Assembly (NCBI RefSeq): GCF_047159865.1
Contig: NZ_AP038804.1
Span: 310,001-374,000, forward strand
From: JAIOSF01 sp047159865
GTDB lineage: Bacteria > Campylobacterota > Campylobacteria > Campylobacterales > Arcobacteraceae
Direction of reading: 5' to 3'
Length of the DNA: 64,000 nt
Part shown: positions 38,462-45,899 of the stretch, one piece after another
Layout: each line of letters begins with the position of its first letter
Numbering within the stretch: the first letter of the stretch is position 1
Program-made: the position numbers and the translations under genes
Notes under the pieces: model-generated
What the model was told of the DNA's origin: nothing
Seen by the model: the letters and a program-made list of their open reading frames with translations, nothing else
Database searches by the model: none

Positions 38462-39655
38462 ATGAAAAATACTATTAAAATGAGTCTTGCTGCTGCTGTT
38501 GCAGTTGCTGGATTAACTTCAAATGTTGCTGCGAAACCACTAGAAGAGGCAATCAAAAATGTTGATATCTCTGGATCTGTAGTATACAGATACAATGACT
38601 ATGGTGATGATGAAAACTCAAAAAACAAAACAGATAATAACTATAAAATTGCTACAAGCTTAAAATCTAAAGTAAATGACTATGTAACTGCAACTGTAAG
38701 AGTTGTAACAGGTACAGGTATTACTTCAGGAAATAGTTTTGCAACATTACCTAGTGATTCAGCAAATGATGCAAATCCAAGTTTACATGTAACACAAGCT
38801 AATTTTACAGTTAAAACTGATGTTGCTACTGTTATCGCTGGTAAACAAGGTTTAACTACTCCATGGACTGTTGCCATAGATTCTGATTCTGAAGAACAAA
38901 CAGGTACAGGTCTTTTAGCTTTAGTTCCAGCTGGTCCTGTAACTATTGCTGCTGCATACTTTAATCAAACAAACTTAGACCAAGCAACAGCTAAAATTGC
39001 TGCAAACGCAATTAATCAAGCTGCAGTTAATTCAGCTATGGCAGGTGCAAATATTGCAACTGTTGGTGTGATGGGAACTGTTGGTCCTGTAGCTCTAGAT
39101 GCATGGTACTTAGACTTAGATGATGTATTCTCTTCATATACTGTTGGTGCTAAAGCAACTGTAGACATGTTTACAGCTGAATTAAGATATGCTGCGTTAG
39201 AAATTGAAGATAAAGCAACTGCGGGAGTAATGAATCATGGTAATGAAGTAGACAATAATATTATTATTGCTAAATTAGGCGCTAAAATGGATGCATTCTC
39301 TGCATACTTACAATATGCTAAGACAGATAAAGATGGTGGTTTAACTGCTTTAGATTCTGATGCAAAAACAACTATGACAGGATGGAATACAAATATTCAT
39401 AATAAAGCTGATGCTGACTATTTCAGAGTTGGTGCTGGTATGGATGTAATGTCTGGACTAAATGTATCTCTTAACTATGCAGATTTAGATTATGCAAATG
39501 ATTCAGAAGAAACAGAATTATATACACAAATCACTCACAAAATGGGTACAAACCTTGTTACTTATGTAAGACTTGGTACTTATGAAGTAGAAGTAGATGG
39601 TGATGATACTGTTGATGCTACTGCTGGTAGACTTCAAGTTGAATACAAATTCTAG
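38462..39655 (+). CDS. Major outer-membrane porin-like protein
   Basis: A 397-residue protein with a signal peptide (cleaved after VAAKP or TSNVAA, about residue 24) and an acidic, Gly/Ala/Asp-rich beta-strand mature part ending in the outer-membrane signature Phe (QVEYKF). Regular alternating strands, each near ten residues, suggest a porin of the Campylobacterota MOMP type. The 38200-38461 leader is unusually long and has only weak promoter candidates. A terminator follows at 39679. Codon use is biased to common codons, which suggests high expression. Confidence 0.82.
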   Translation: MKNTIKMSLAAAVAVAGLTSNVAAKPLEEAIKNVDISGSVVYRYNDYGDDENSKNKTDNNYKIATSLKSKVNDYVTATVRVVTGTGITSGNSFATLPSDSANDANPSLHVTQANFTVKTDVATVIAGKQGLTTPWTVAIDSDSEEQTGTGLLALVPAGPVTIAAAYFNQTNLDQATAKIAANAINQAAVNSAMAGANIATVGVMGTVGPVALDAWYLDLDDVFSSYTVGAKATVDMFTAELRYAALEIEDKATAGVMNHGNEVDNNIIIAKLGAKMDAFSAYLQYAKTDKDGGLTALDSDAKTTMTGWNTNIHNKADADYFRVGAGMDVMSGLNVSLNYADLDYANDSEETELYTQITHKMGTNLVTYVRLGTYEVEVDGDDTVDATAGRLQVEYKF

Positions 39656-39678
39656 TCAGAATTTAGGATAAAACTTAA

Positions 39679-39712
39679 AAAAGGTTGGAGTAAAATCCAA
39701 CCTTTTTTTATG
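39679..39712 (+). terminator. Terminator of the porin gene
   Basis: AAAAGGTTGGAG TAAAA TCCAACCTTTTTTTA: an 8-bp core stem GGTTGGA / TCCAACC with an A-tract on one side and seven T on the other. Confidence 0.9.
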
Positions 39713-39761
39713 GATAAAGTAGTCTAAAAATATATTGCTTAGACCACTTTAAAATAAAATA

Positions 39762-40382
39762 TTATTTTATAGATTGTAAATAGTGATAGATACCATCTAT
39801 ATCTTTTTTTGTTACTAAGTTTACATAAGGTTGCATCAAAATAGCCATACCGTTATCTTTTGTACCATTTGCATAGTCACGCATAGAGAGTTGCATCTCT
39901 TCTAAGCTCAAACTATTTAGAGGCTCTGCTGTGTTGTATGCTCTAATACTGCCATCGCCATGACATCTTTTACAGGTTGTGTTGTAGAGTTTTGTTGCTT
40001 CGTCTATACTCGATATCTTTTGCTCTTCTTTTATTTTTGCTTTTTTTATCTCTTGTATTTTTTCTATTCTTGCTGTAAGTTGTGCATCTGTTAAAGCAAC
40101 CCCTGCTCCTACTGCAACAGCACTTGTATGTGTAGGTTCAGTATGATTTTTGAATACATAAATATAGTTAAATCCATCTTTCCCATCTTGGAGTTTCATA
40201 CTATCTATCTCGTACCCTTTTTTTTGCATATCTTGTACAGATAATTTTCCGCCACACTTTCCACCATCTAAAGCAATAGTTTCTATAGTACCAGGATCGA
40301 TATGATCTTTTTTATAACACATCGTAGTAGCTGCACTTAACAACGACGCTGTACACATAAGATATAAACTCTTTTTTAACAT
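39762..40382 (-). CDS. Periplasmic c-type cytochrome
   Basis: A 206-residue protein with a signal peptide (MLKKSLYLMCTASLLSAATT) and one heme-binding CxxCH (CKRCH, near residue 136). The C-terminal domain has a distal Met candidate in GMAILMQPY. The N-terminal part (about 25-85) and a Lys/Glu helix (95-125) lie before the heme domain, so it is longer than simple cytochromes. It probably carries electrons in the periplasm. It converges with the porin. Confidence 0.85.
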   Translation of the reverse strand: MLKKSLYLMCTASLLSAATTMCYKKDHIDPGTIETIALDGGKCGGKLSVQDMQKKGYEIDSMKLQDGKDGFNYIYVFKNHTEPTHTSAVAVGAGVALTDAQLTARIEKIQEIKKAKIKEEQKISSIDEATKLYNTTCKRCHGDGSIRAYNTAEPLNSLSLEEMQLSMRDYANGTKDNGMAILMQPYVNLVTKKDIDGIYHYLQSIK

Positions 40383-40628
40383 TTTTGTTCCTTTTTTATT
40401 TATAGCTAGATTTTACCATATAGTTAATTAAAATTTTGAGTTTGAATTTAAGATTTTAATTATTATGTGAAAGATGATGAGTCTTCTTTGATGTTGCAAC
40501 TCTTCCCGCAAAAAAAAGTTCTATTGTCAACAACTTTACATAATACTTCTATATATAGAAATGCAAAATGTGTGTTTGTAAAATATTTCTTAAAAGTATT
40601 ATAAAATTAGTATTTATGGTATTTTGAA

Positions 40629-40669
40629 TGGCTTTGGATGCTGGGATCGAACCAGCGACCAAATGATTA
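40629..40669 (-). repeat. Partial tRNA-Asn 3' copy (left edge of the tRNA-Asn island)
   Basis: The sequence resembles the 3' half of the tRNA-Asn at 42132-42206, including CCA. T-stem pairs are changed together on both sides (GCTGG..CCAGC here, CCTGG..CCAGG in the gene), so it comes from a different tRNA-Asn gene rather than being a decayed copy. The flanks also match (AGTATTTATGG..ATTTTGAA before both). It marks an island edge. Confidence 0.82.
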
Positions 40670-40670
40670 C

Positions 40671-40699
40671 TTGACAATTAACTTTTATTAATATATTTA
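40671..40699 (+). promoter_or_regulatory. Promoter of the HTH-nucleotidyltransferase pair
   Basis: TTGACA (40671-40676), 17-base spacer, TATTTA (40694-40699), starting 1 base after the tRNA fragment and reading into the island. The -35 is perfect, the -10 weaker. Confidence 0.5.
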
Positions 40700-40717
40700 A
40701 TATGTTTAAGGAAAGAG

Positions 40718-41047
40718 ATGTTAGAACCAATTTTTGGAAGTAAGTGTAGAGAACAAGTTTTACAATTTATTTTAGCTTTTGATAATGGCTATGCAACACA
40801 AATTAAAACTTTTTATAAAACAGGACTTGACCCTGTCCAAAAACAATTAGAAAAGTTAGAATTAGGTGGAGTGTTAGTAAGTAAAAATGTTGGTAAGACT
40901 ATACTATATAGTTTTAATCCAAGATATGCTTTTTTAGATGAACTAAAAAATTTATTACTAAAAGCTAGAGAGTTTTATAAACCAGAGTTAATAGAGCAAC
41001 TTACAATGAGTAGAAAAAGACCACGTAGACAAGGGAAACCACTATGA
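40718..41047 (+). CDS. Small winged-helix transcriptional regulator
   Basis: A 109-residue protein with an ArsR/MarR-like winged helix: EQVLQFILAFDNGYATQIKT (helices), LDPVQKQLEKLELGG (recognition helix) and the wing LVSKNVGKTILYSFNPR. The C-terminal helix ends in a basic tail (RKRPRRQGK). Good ribosome site AAGGAAAGAG. It overlaps the nucleotidyltransferase gene by 4 bases (ATGA). Regulator plus nucleotidyltransferase pairs of this type form toxin-antitoxin-like or defence modules, which is how I read it. Confidence 0.75.
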   Translation: MLEPIFGSKCREQVLQFILAFDNGYATQIKTFYKTGLDPVQKQLEKLELGGVLVSKNVGKTILYSFNPRYAFLDELKNLLLKAREFYKPELIEQLTMSRKRPRRQGKPL

Positions 41048-41406
41048 TTAAAAATATTAAAGATATGACCATGCCTGAACTTGCTAGTTATGTATGTAGT
41101 AAACTTGAAGAAAAAAACATAGAAGTTGTATTATCAGGTGGTTCTTGTGTAGAGATATATAGTAGAGGTGACTATACCTCTTATGATATAGATTTAATAA
41201 ATAGATATAACGATACTTTTTTTAAAATTAAATCTGTTATGCAATCTTTAGGCTTTATAGAAGAGGGAAAATATTTTGTATATGAGGGAACTTCTTTTTA
41301 TATTGAATTTCCATCTGGTCCATTAGGTCTTGGTGATGCTCCTGTAGAAAAAATTGCAGAGTTACCTACAAAATATGGTACTTTAAAACTCTCAATTCAC
41401 ATTTAA
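41044..41406 (+). CDS. Nucleotidyltransferase-fold protein, truncated C-terminus
   Basis: A 120-residue protein with the nucleotidyltransferase core VLSGGSCVEIYSRGDYTSYD (about 29-48): GGS followed by the acidic YDID that binds metal. The related AbiEii/DUF6036-type proteins continue for 50 or more residues beyond KYGTLKL with a conserved T-x-x-D-x-x-x-D/R segment, and that part is lacking. The frame ends at the IS30 inverted repeat, so the gene was probably cut by that insertion. It may be inactive or partly active. Confidence 0.72.
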   Translation: MIKNIKDMTMPELASYVCSKLEEKNIEVVLSGGSCVEIYSRGDYTSYDIDLINRYNDTFFKIKSVMQSLGFIEEGKYFVYEGTSFYIEFPSGPLGLGDAPVEKIAELPTKYGTLKLSIHI

Positions 41407-42008
41407 AGTGCAACGATTAAACATAGCAGATAGAAAGGCTAATTGATATACAATTGAAGCTCAATATCTTGCAGTATAAACGGAGCATTCAATGAAAAAG
41501 TATAGACAATTAACCTTAGGTTTAAGGTATCAAATATTTGCTTATAAAGAGGAAAATTATTCTCTGAGTTAATAGGTGTGAATAAATCAACAATAAGTAG
41601 AGAGATAAATTGTAATAGTATAAATGGATACTACAGTCCTAAATCAGCTCATATACAATCAGTATCAAGAGATACATTTAAACCTAGATATAAAAACTCA
41701 CCAATACACTCAAACTCAAAATAGGTAAAATGTTAAAAAAAAGTTGGTCACCTGTGCAATTATCAGGTAGATTACAAAAGGATACTAAAATTAAAATATC
41801 TCACGAAACAATCAATAGGTACATATACACTAATCAAAAGAGCGGAGGAAGATTATATAAATACCTTCGACATCAAAATAAAAAATATACAAAATATACT
41901 AAATGAAAGACCACGAAAGTCATTAAAATTTCGTACACCAAATGAAGTATTTTTCAAGGAGTTTTTGAGAAAAAAAGTGGCATAATTTTATATAGATGTG
42001 TTGCACTT
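41407..42008 (+). mobile_element. Decayed IS30-family insertion sequence
   Basis: Short inverted repeats AAGTGCAAC (left, 41406-41414) and GTTGCACTT (right, 42000-42008) bracket a broken transposase. From 41492 the frame reads MKKYRQLTLGLRYQIFAYKE, then (in another frame) STISREINCN, SPKSAHIQ, WSPVQLSGRLQ, SHETINRYIY and RPRKSLKFRTPNEVFF, the IS30 helix-turn-helix and end motifs. The catalytic middle (the DDE part) is deleted, and several frameshifts exist. It is inactive. Confidence 0.85.
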
Positions 42009-42131
42009 ATTAGTTGAATTCAGGAAATGTGAATTAGCGTATAAAGGGAGATGTATTAAAAATAAAATATTGATACAATTGTGTTTTGTTTTCGAAATTC
42101 TTTTAAAGTTAGTATTTATGGGAATTTTGAA

Positions 42132-42206
42132 TGGCTCCGGCACCTGGGATCGAACCAGGGACCAAATGATTAACAGTCATCTACTCTACCGCTGAGCTAT
42201 GCCGGA
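42132..42206 (-). tRNA. tRNA-Asn (GUU anticodon)
   Basis: Acceptor TCCGGCA pairs with TGCCGGA, discriminator G, CCA encoded. Anticodon GTT is in GACTGTTAATC, with T loop TTCGATC. It is the intact tRNA at the right edge of a small island whose left edge is the partial copy at 40629. Confidence 0.96.
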
Positions 42207-42294
42207 ACTTGTAAGTTAAAAAGTACTTGTCTTTTTAAGTGGCAGAATTATAGTCTTTTCTTTTCTATTTGTCAATTAATTCTAGCTTAAATTT

Positions 42295-43218
42295 CTAAAT
42301 TTTGTAAAATTTTACTCCATTGTTATTTACAATAGAAATTTGAGCGTTGTTTACAAGTTTTGTAAGTATTTTTAAGGACTCTTCATCAAATGTATTTTCA
42401 ACATCATCTACAGTAAGTGGTCTTCTTGATAATAGTGAAACTATCTCTTGCTCATCAAATTTTTGTTTATTGACAACTTTATTTTTGTGGGCAATTGTTA
42501 CAGGTAGGCCTTCAAAAGTATTGGCTATCTCTACAAGTGTTTCATGAGATACTGGCTGTACTTTATATGCAGGTGGTCTATCAATAGTTCCTATATCGAT
42601 ACGATTTGGCTGTATTTTATCATAGGCGTTTTTTAGTTTTTCTATTTCACTTCTTTTATCATTAAGAGTTTTTACAAAAAGAGTTTCTATAATAAGTTGC
42701 TTTTTATGAAGTTTTCTAAACTCAACCATTCCACCTACTATTTTACTTACATCTACACTTTCATCTACACGATCAAGTTTTTTAAAACATTCTACACTTA
42801 CACAATCTAAAGAAAGTTTTACAATATCAATCTTAGATAATGTATTCTGTATCTCTTTTTCATAGATATTTGCACCATTACTTAAAATAAGTGTTTTTGT
42901 GCTTCCTTTAAACTTATCTATCTCATCTATAAGTTCACTCAAATATGGATATAAAGAGGGTTCTCCATTTGCTGTGAAAGTTATCACATCTATATTATCA
43001 TGTTTTTCTAAAGATTTTTTTAGTGCAGTTACTATATCTTTTACAGAGATAATATCAATCTGTTTTGACATAGTTTTGGCGTAAGAGAGTTCACAATATA
43101 AACAGTCAAAGTTACACTGTTTTACATTTGGAGAGAGATCTATACCTAGACTCATTCCAAATCTTCTTGATGGAATGGGTCCGAATATTATATTATTCAC
43201 AATACTATTTTTTTCCAC
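42295..43218 (-). CDS. Radical SAM protein
   Basis: A 307-residue radical SAM enzyme. The cluster cysteines are in QCNFDCLYCEL (about 34-44), a CxxxCxxC, and the SAM-binding GEPSLYP motif follows. A C-terminal helical region (residues 240-307) could be a substrate or regulatory domain. It starts inside the hemE gene (14-base overlap), so the two are coupled. The target is unknown; proximity to heme synthesis is suggestive but not proof of a link. Confidence 0.82.
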   Translation of the reverse strand: MEKNSIVNNIIFGPIPSRRFGMSLGIDLSPNVKQCNFDCLYCELSYAKTMSKQIDIISVKDIVTALKKSLEKHDNIDVITFTANGEPSLYPYLSELIDEIDKFKGSTKTLILSNGANIYEKEIQNTLSKIDIVKLSLDCVSVECFKKLDRVDESVDVSKIVGGMVEFRKLHKKQLIIETLFVKTLNDKRSEIEKLKNAYDKIQPNRIDIGTIDRPPAYKVQPVSHETLVEIANTFEGLPVTIAHKNKVVNKQKFDEQEIVSLLSRRPLTVDDVENTFDEESLKILTKLVNNAQISIVNNNGVKFYKI

Positions 43219-44254
43219 TTACTCTTTGACATTCGCTTACGAAGTGTTTTGCATTTTCTACTGGTACGTCAGGAAGTATTCCATGACCTAGATTAAAGAT
43301 GTGTCTTTTTCCACCCATGATTTCTTGAATACCTTCAACACAAGCAGTAGTAGCTTCTTTAGAGTATAGTCTACATGGCTCCATATTCCCTTGAAGAACA
43401 TATTTATCTCCAAGGATCTCTTTTGCCATCGACATTGGTGTTCCCCAATCAATTCCCATTACATCGAAGTTACCATATACTCCACCACTTTGGATAAATG
43501 CAGCAACCCCTTTAGGGAACATAATTACTGGAATATGTGGGTATTTCTCTTTTAAATATTCAGCAATCTCAACCATATATTTCCAAGAAAATTCATCATA
43601 TTTACTTGGTTCAATTGCTGCTGCCCAAGAATCAAAGATTTGAACTACATCAATACCAGCTTGGATCTGTTTCTCCATATATAATTTTACTACATCTGTT
43701 ACTTTTCTTAAGATGTTATGTAAAAGCTCAGGATTAGAGTACATCATTTTTTTACAAATATTGTATGTTTTAGTACCTTGACCTTCAATCATATATGTTG
43801 CAAGTGTCCAAGGAGCACCTGTAAAACCAATAAGTGCAATCTCATCACCTCTTGCATCTAATTGCTCTCTAAGTAATTCAATTGTCTCATAAACATAAGT
43901 AAGTTTACTTGCAGCTTCCTCACCACCAATTAATCTATCTAAATCCTCTTGTGAAGTTAAAGGATCGCTAAACTTAGGACCTTCACCTTTTACAAAAGAT
44001 AAATCCATACCCATCTCATCTGGTATTACTAAAATATCTGAAAATAATATAGCCGCATCAACTCCAACAATATCAAGTGGCTGTATAGTCACCTCTGCAG
44101 CTTTTTTAGGATCATGACAAAGATTTAAAAAGTTACCAGCTTCTGCTCTTACTTTCATATATTCAGGAAGGTATCTTCCTGCTTGTCTCATCATCCATAC
44201 TGGTGTATAAGGTGTTTCTTTTCCTAAACACGCATCAACAAATATTTTTCCCAT
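43205..44254 (-). CDS. hemE: Uroporphyrinogen decarboxylase
   Basis: Decarboxylates uroporphyrinogen III to coproporphyrinogen III. The 349 residues contain the signature PVWMMRQAGRYLPEY (about 18-32), GFTGAPWT (about 141-148), and FPKG and NLGHGI near the C-terminus. Length matches the family. Ribosome site AAAGGAAAAT. Confidence 0.97.
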   Translation of the reverse strand: MGKIFVDACLGKETPYTPVWMMRQAGRYLPEYMKVRAEAGNFLNLCHDPKKAAEVTIQPLDIVGVDAAILFSDILVIPDEMGMDLSFVKGEGPKFSDPLTSQEDLDRLIGGEEAASKLTYVYETIELLREQLDARGDEIALIGFTGAPWTLATYMIEGQGTKTYNICKKMMYSNPELLHNILRKVTDVVKLYMEKQIQAGIDVVQIFDSWAAAIEPSKYDEFSWKYMVEIAEYLKEKYPHIPVIMFPKGVAAFIQSGGVYGNFDVMGIDWGTPMSMAKEILGDKYVLQGNMEPCRLYSKEATTACVEGIQEIMGGKRHIFNLGHGILPDVPVENAKHFVSECQRVSGKK

Positions 44255-44338
44255 ATATTTTCCTTTTTTATTCTAGTTATTTAAATGAATTTTATAATAT
44301 TAAGTTAGTCTTTGTAGGTTAATAGATTAGTGAATCTA

Positions 44339-44851
44339 TTAATGTTTTCCTACTTTTCCTAAAAAGAACAATCCAACTGCAAGAGCAGTGATTGAAAGTG
44401 CAAAATACAACATCTCTAATGGTGTTGCAAAATTTGTATGTAATACTTTTTGGAAGAAGCTTACTACAAGAACCATTAAGATAACTTTTGCTATTTTGTC
44501 TTTTAAGTGGTCTAGTGAGTGAATTGCAAGTATTTTATTTGCATTTTCTTTTTCCATTGCCTCATCAATCTCAGACACAAATAATTTGTATAAACCAAAT
44601 GCAAAGATAAGTAAAACAACAGCTATAAGATATAAATCAACAGCCCCAATAATACCTGCAACTATATCTTCATGAAAATGTTCAGGATGAGCGCCACTTA
44701 TAATTGTATTAAAAGAATATACAGCAACTCCCCAGATATCCATAGATGCAACAATAAATAAAACAATAGCACCAAGTAATCCAAATACGACAGCAAGTAT
44801 GACTACTAGTCTACTTCTCCAAATAGCACCTTCAAATAGTTTTTCTAACAT
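44339..44851 (-). CDS. YqhA/UPF0114-type membrane protein
   Basis: A 170-residue protein with four hydrophobic segments (about 13-40, 67-88, 114-137 and 145-166). The SRLVVILAVVFGLLGA and VDLYLIAVVLLIFAFGLYKL regions match the YqhA family. Its function is unknown. It is 2 bases downstream of asd and in the same direction. Confidence 0.82.
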   Translation of the reverse strand: MLEKLFEGAIWRSRLVVILAVVFGLLGAIVLFIVASMDIWGVAVYSFNTIISGAHPEHFHEDIVAGIIGAVDLYLIAVVLLIFAFGLYKLFVSEIDEAMEKENANKILAIHSLDHLKDKIAKVILMVLVVSFFQKVLHTNFATPLEMLYFALSITALAVGLFFLGKVGKH

Positions 44852-44853
44852 TT

Positions 44854-45897
44854 TTATAGCTCCTCATTTTGTAAAGCTATCCATTTAAGACCAATTCTTA
44901 CAGCATTTGTAGCAGCACCAACTCTTACTTGATCAGCTGCATTAAAAAGATGTACAACATTTGGTTCATAGATATCTTTTCTAATTCTTCCTACAAAAGT
45001 TATATCTGTATCTGTTGACATAATTGGCATTGGATAGATATTGTTTGCTGTATCATCTGCAACTTCTACATTTTCAAAGTTATCTAATGCACTTCTTACC
45101 GCATCAACATCAACATCAACACCATCTTCAAATCTAATAGTGATAGATTCACTATGACTTCTTAAAACAGGAACTCTTACACAAGTAGCAGCAACTGCTA
45201 TTTGTTTTTTCATGATTTTTTGAGTTTCATTTACCATCTTCATCTCTTCTTTAGTAAAACCATTTTCTTGAAAAACATCAATATGTGGTATTACATTTAA
45301 AGCTATTTGATGTGCAAATGCTTCTTTTTGAGTTTCATCAAGTTTAAATGCAAAAAAGTCTTGCATCTGTTTTACAAGTTCTTCCATCCCTTTTTTACCA
45401 GCTCCACTTGTCGCTTGGTATGTAGAAACATCAACTCTTTTGATACCATAAAGTTCATCAAGAGGTTTTAATGCTTGTACCATTTGTATTGTTGAACAGT
45501 TTGGGTTTGCAATAATCCCTGTTTCTCTCCATAGATTTATATCTTCTGGATTTACTTCTGGTACTACTAATGGAATATTTGGTTCCATTCTAAAGTGACT
45601 AGTGTTATCAATAACAACTGCACCACCTTCTACAGCATACTTAGCAAATTTTTCAGAGATAGAACCACCAGCACTGAAAAATGCAATATCTACTTCATTT
45701 TCTTCAAAAACTGTATCTGTTAACTCTACAACTGGATAGTCTTTCCCTTTAAAAGTTATACTTGTACCAACACTTTTAGCACTTGCTAATGGTAAAAGTT
45801 CACCAATTGGAAAATTTAACTCTTCCATAACTCTAAAGATCTCTTCTCCAACTGCTCCCGTTGCACCTACAACGGCAACATTATATTTTCCACTCAT
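44854..45897 (-). CDS. asd: Aspartate-semialdehyde dehydrogenase
   Basis: Second step of the aspartate pathway (Lys, Met, Thr, diaminopimelate). The 347 residues show the NADP-binding VGATGAVGEE (about 10-19), the catalytic Cys in NPNCSTIQM, and the RVPVLRSHS segment. Length is normal. The gene lies 2 bases after gyrA in the same direction. Confidence 0.97.
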   Translation of the reverse strand: MSGKYNVAVVGATGAVGEEIFRVMEELNFPIGELLPLASAKSVGTSITFKGKDYPVVELTDTVFEENEVDIAFFSAGGSISEKFAKYAVEGGAVVIDNTSHFRMEPNIPLVVPEVNPEDINLWRETGIIANPNCSTIQMVQALKPLDELYGIKRVDVSTYQATSGAGKKGMEELVKQMQDFFAFKLDETQKEAFAHQIALNVIPHIDVFQENGFTKEEMKMVNETQKIMKKQIAVAATCVRVPVLRSHSESITIRFEDGVDVDVDAVRSALDNFENVEVADDTANNIYPMPIMSTDTDITFVGRIRKDIYEPNVVHLFNAADQVRVGAATNAVRIGLKWIALQNEEL

Positions 45898-45899
45898 TT

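Noticed and set aside
40482..40570. A fourth peptide module near the tRNA-Asn fragment
   Set aside because: There is a TTGACA on the minus strand, but no -10, no terminator and no ribosome site with a hydrophobic ORF could be found.
41998..42195. A 65-codon ORF spanning the IS30 right end and tRNA-Asn
   Set aside because: It crosses the tRNA gene on the opposite strand and has no ribosome site.
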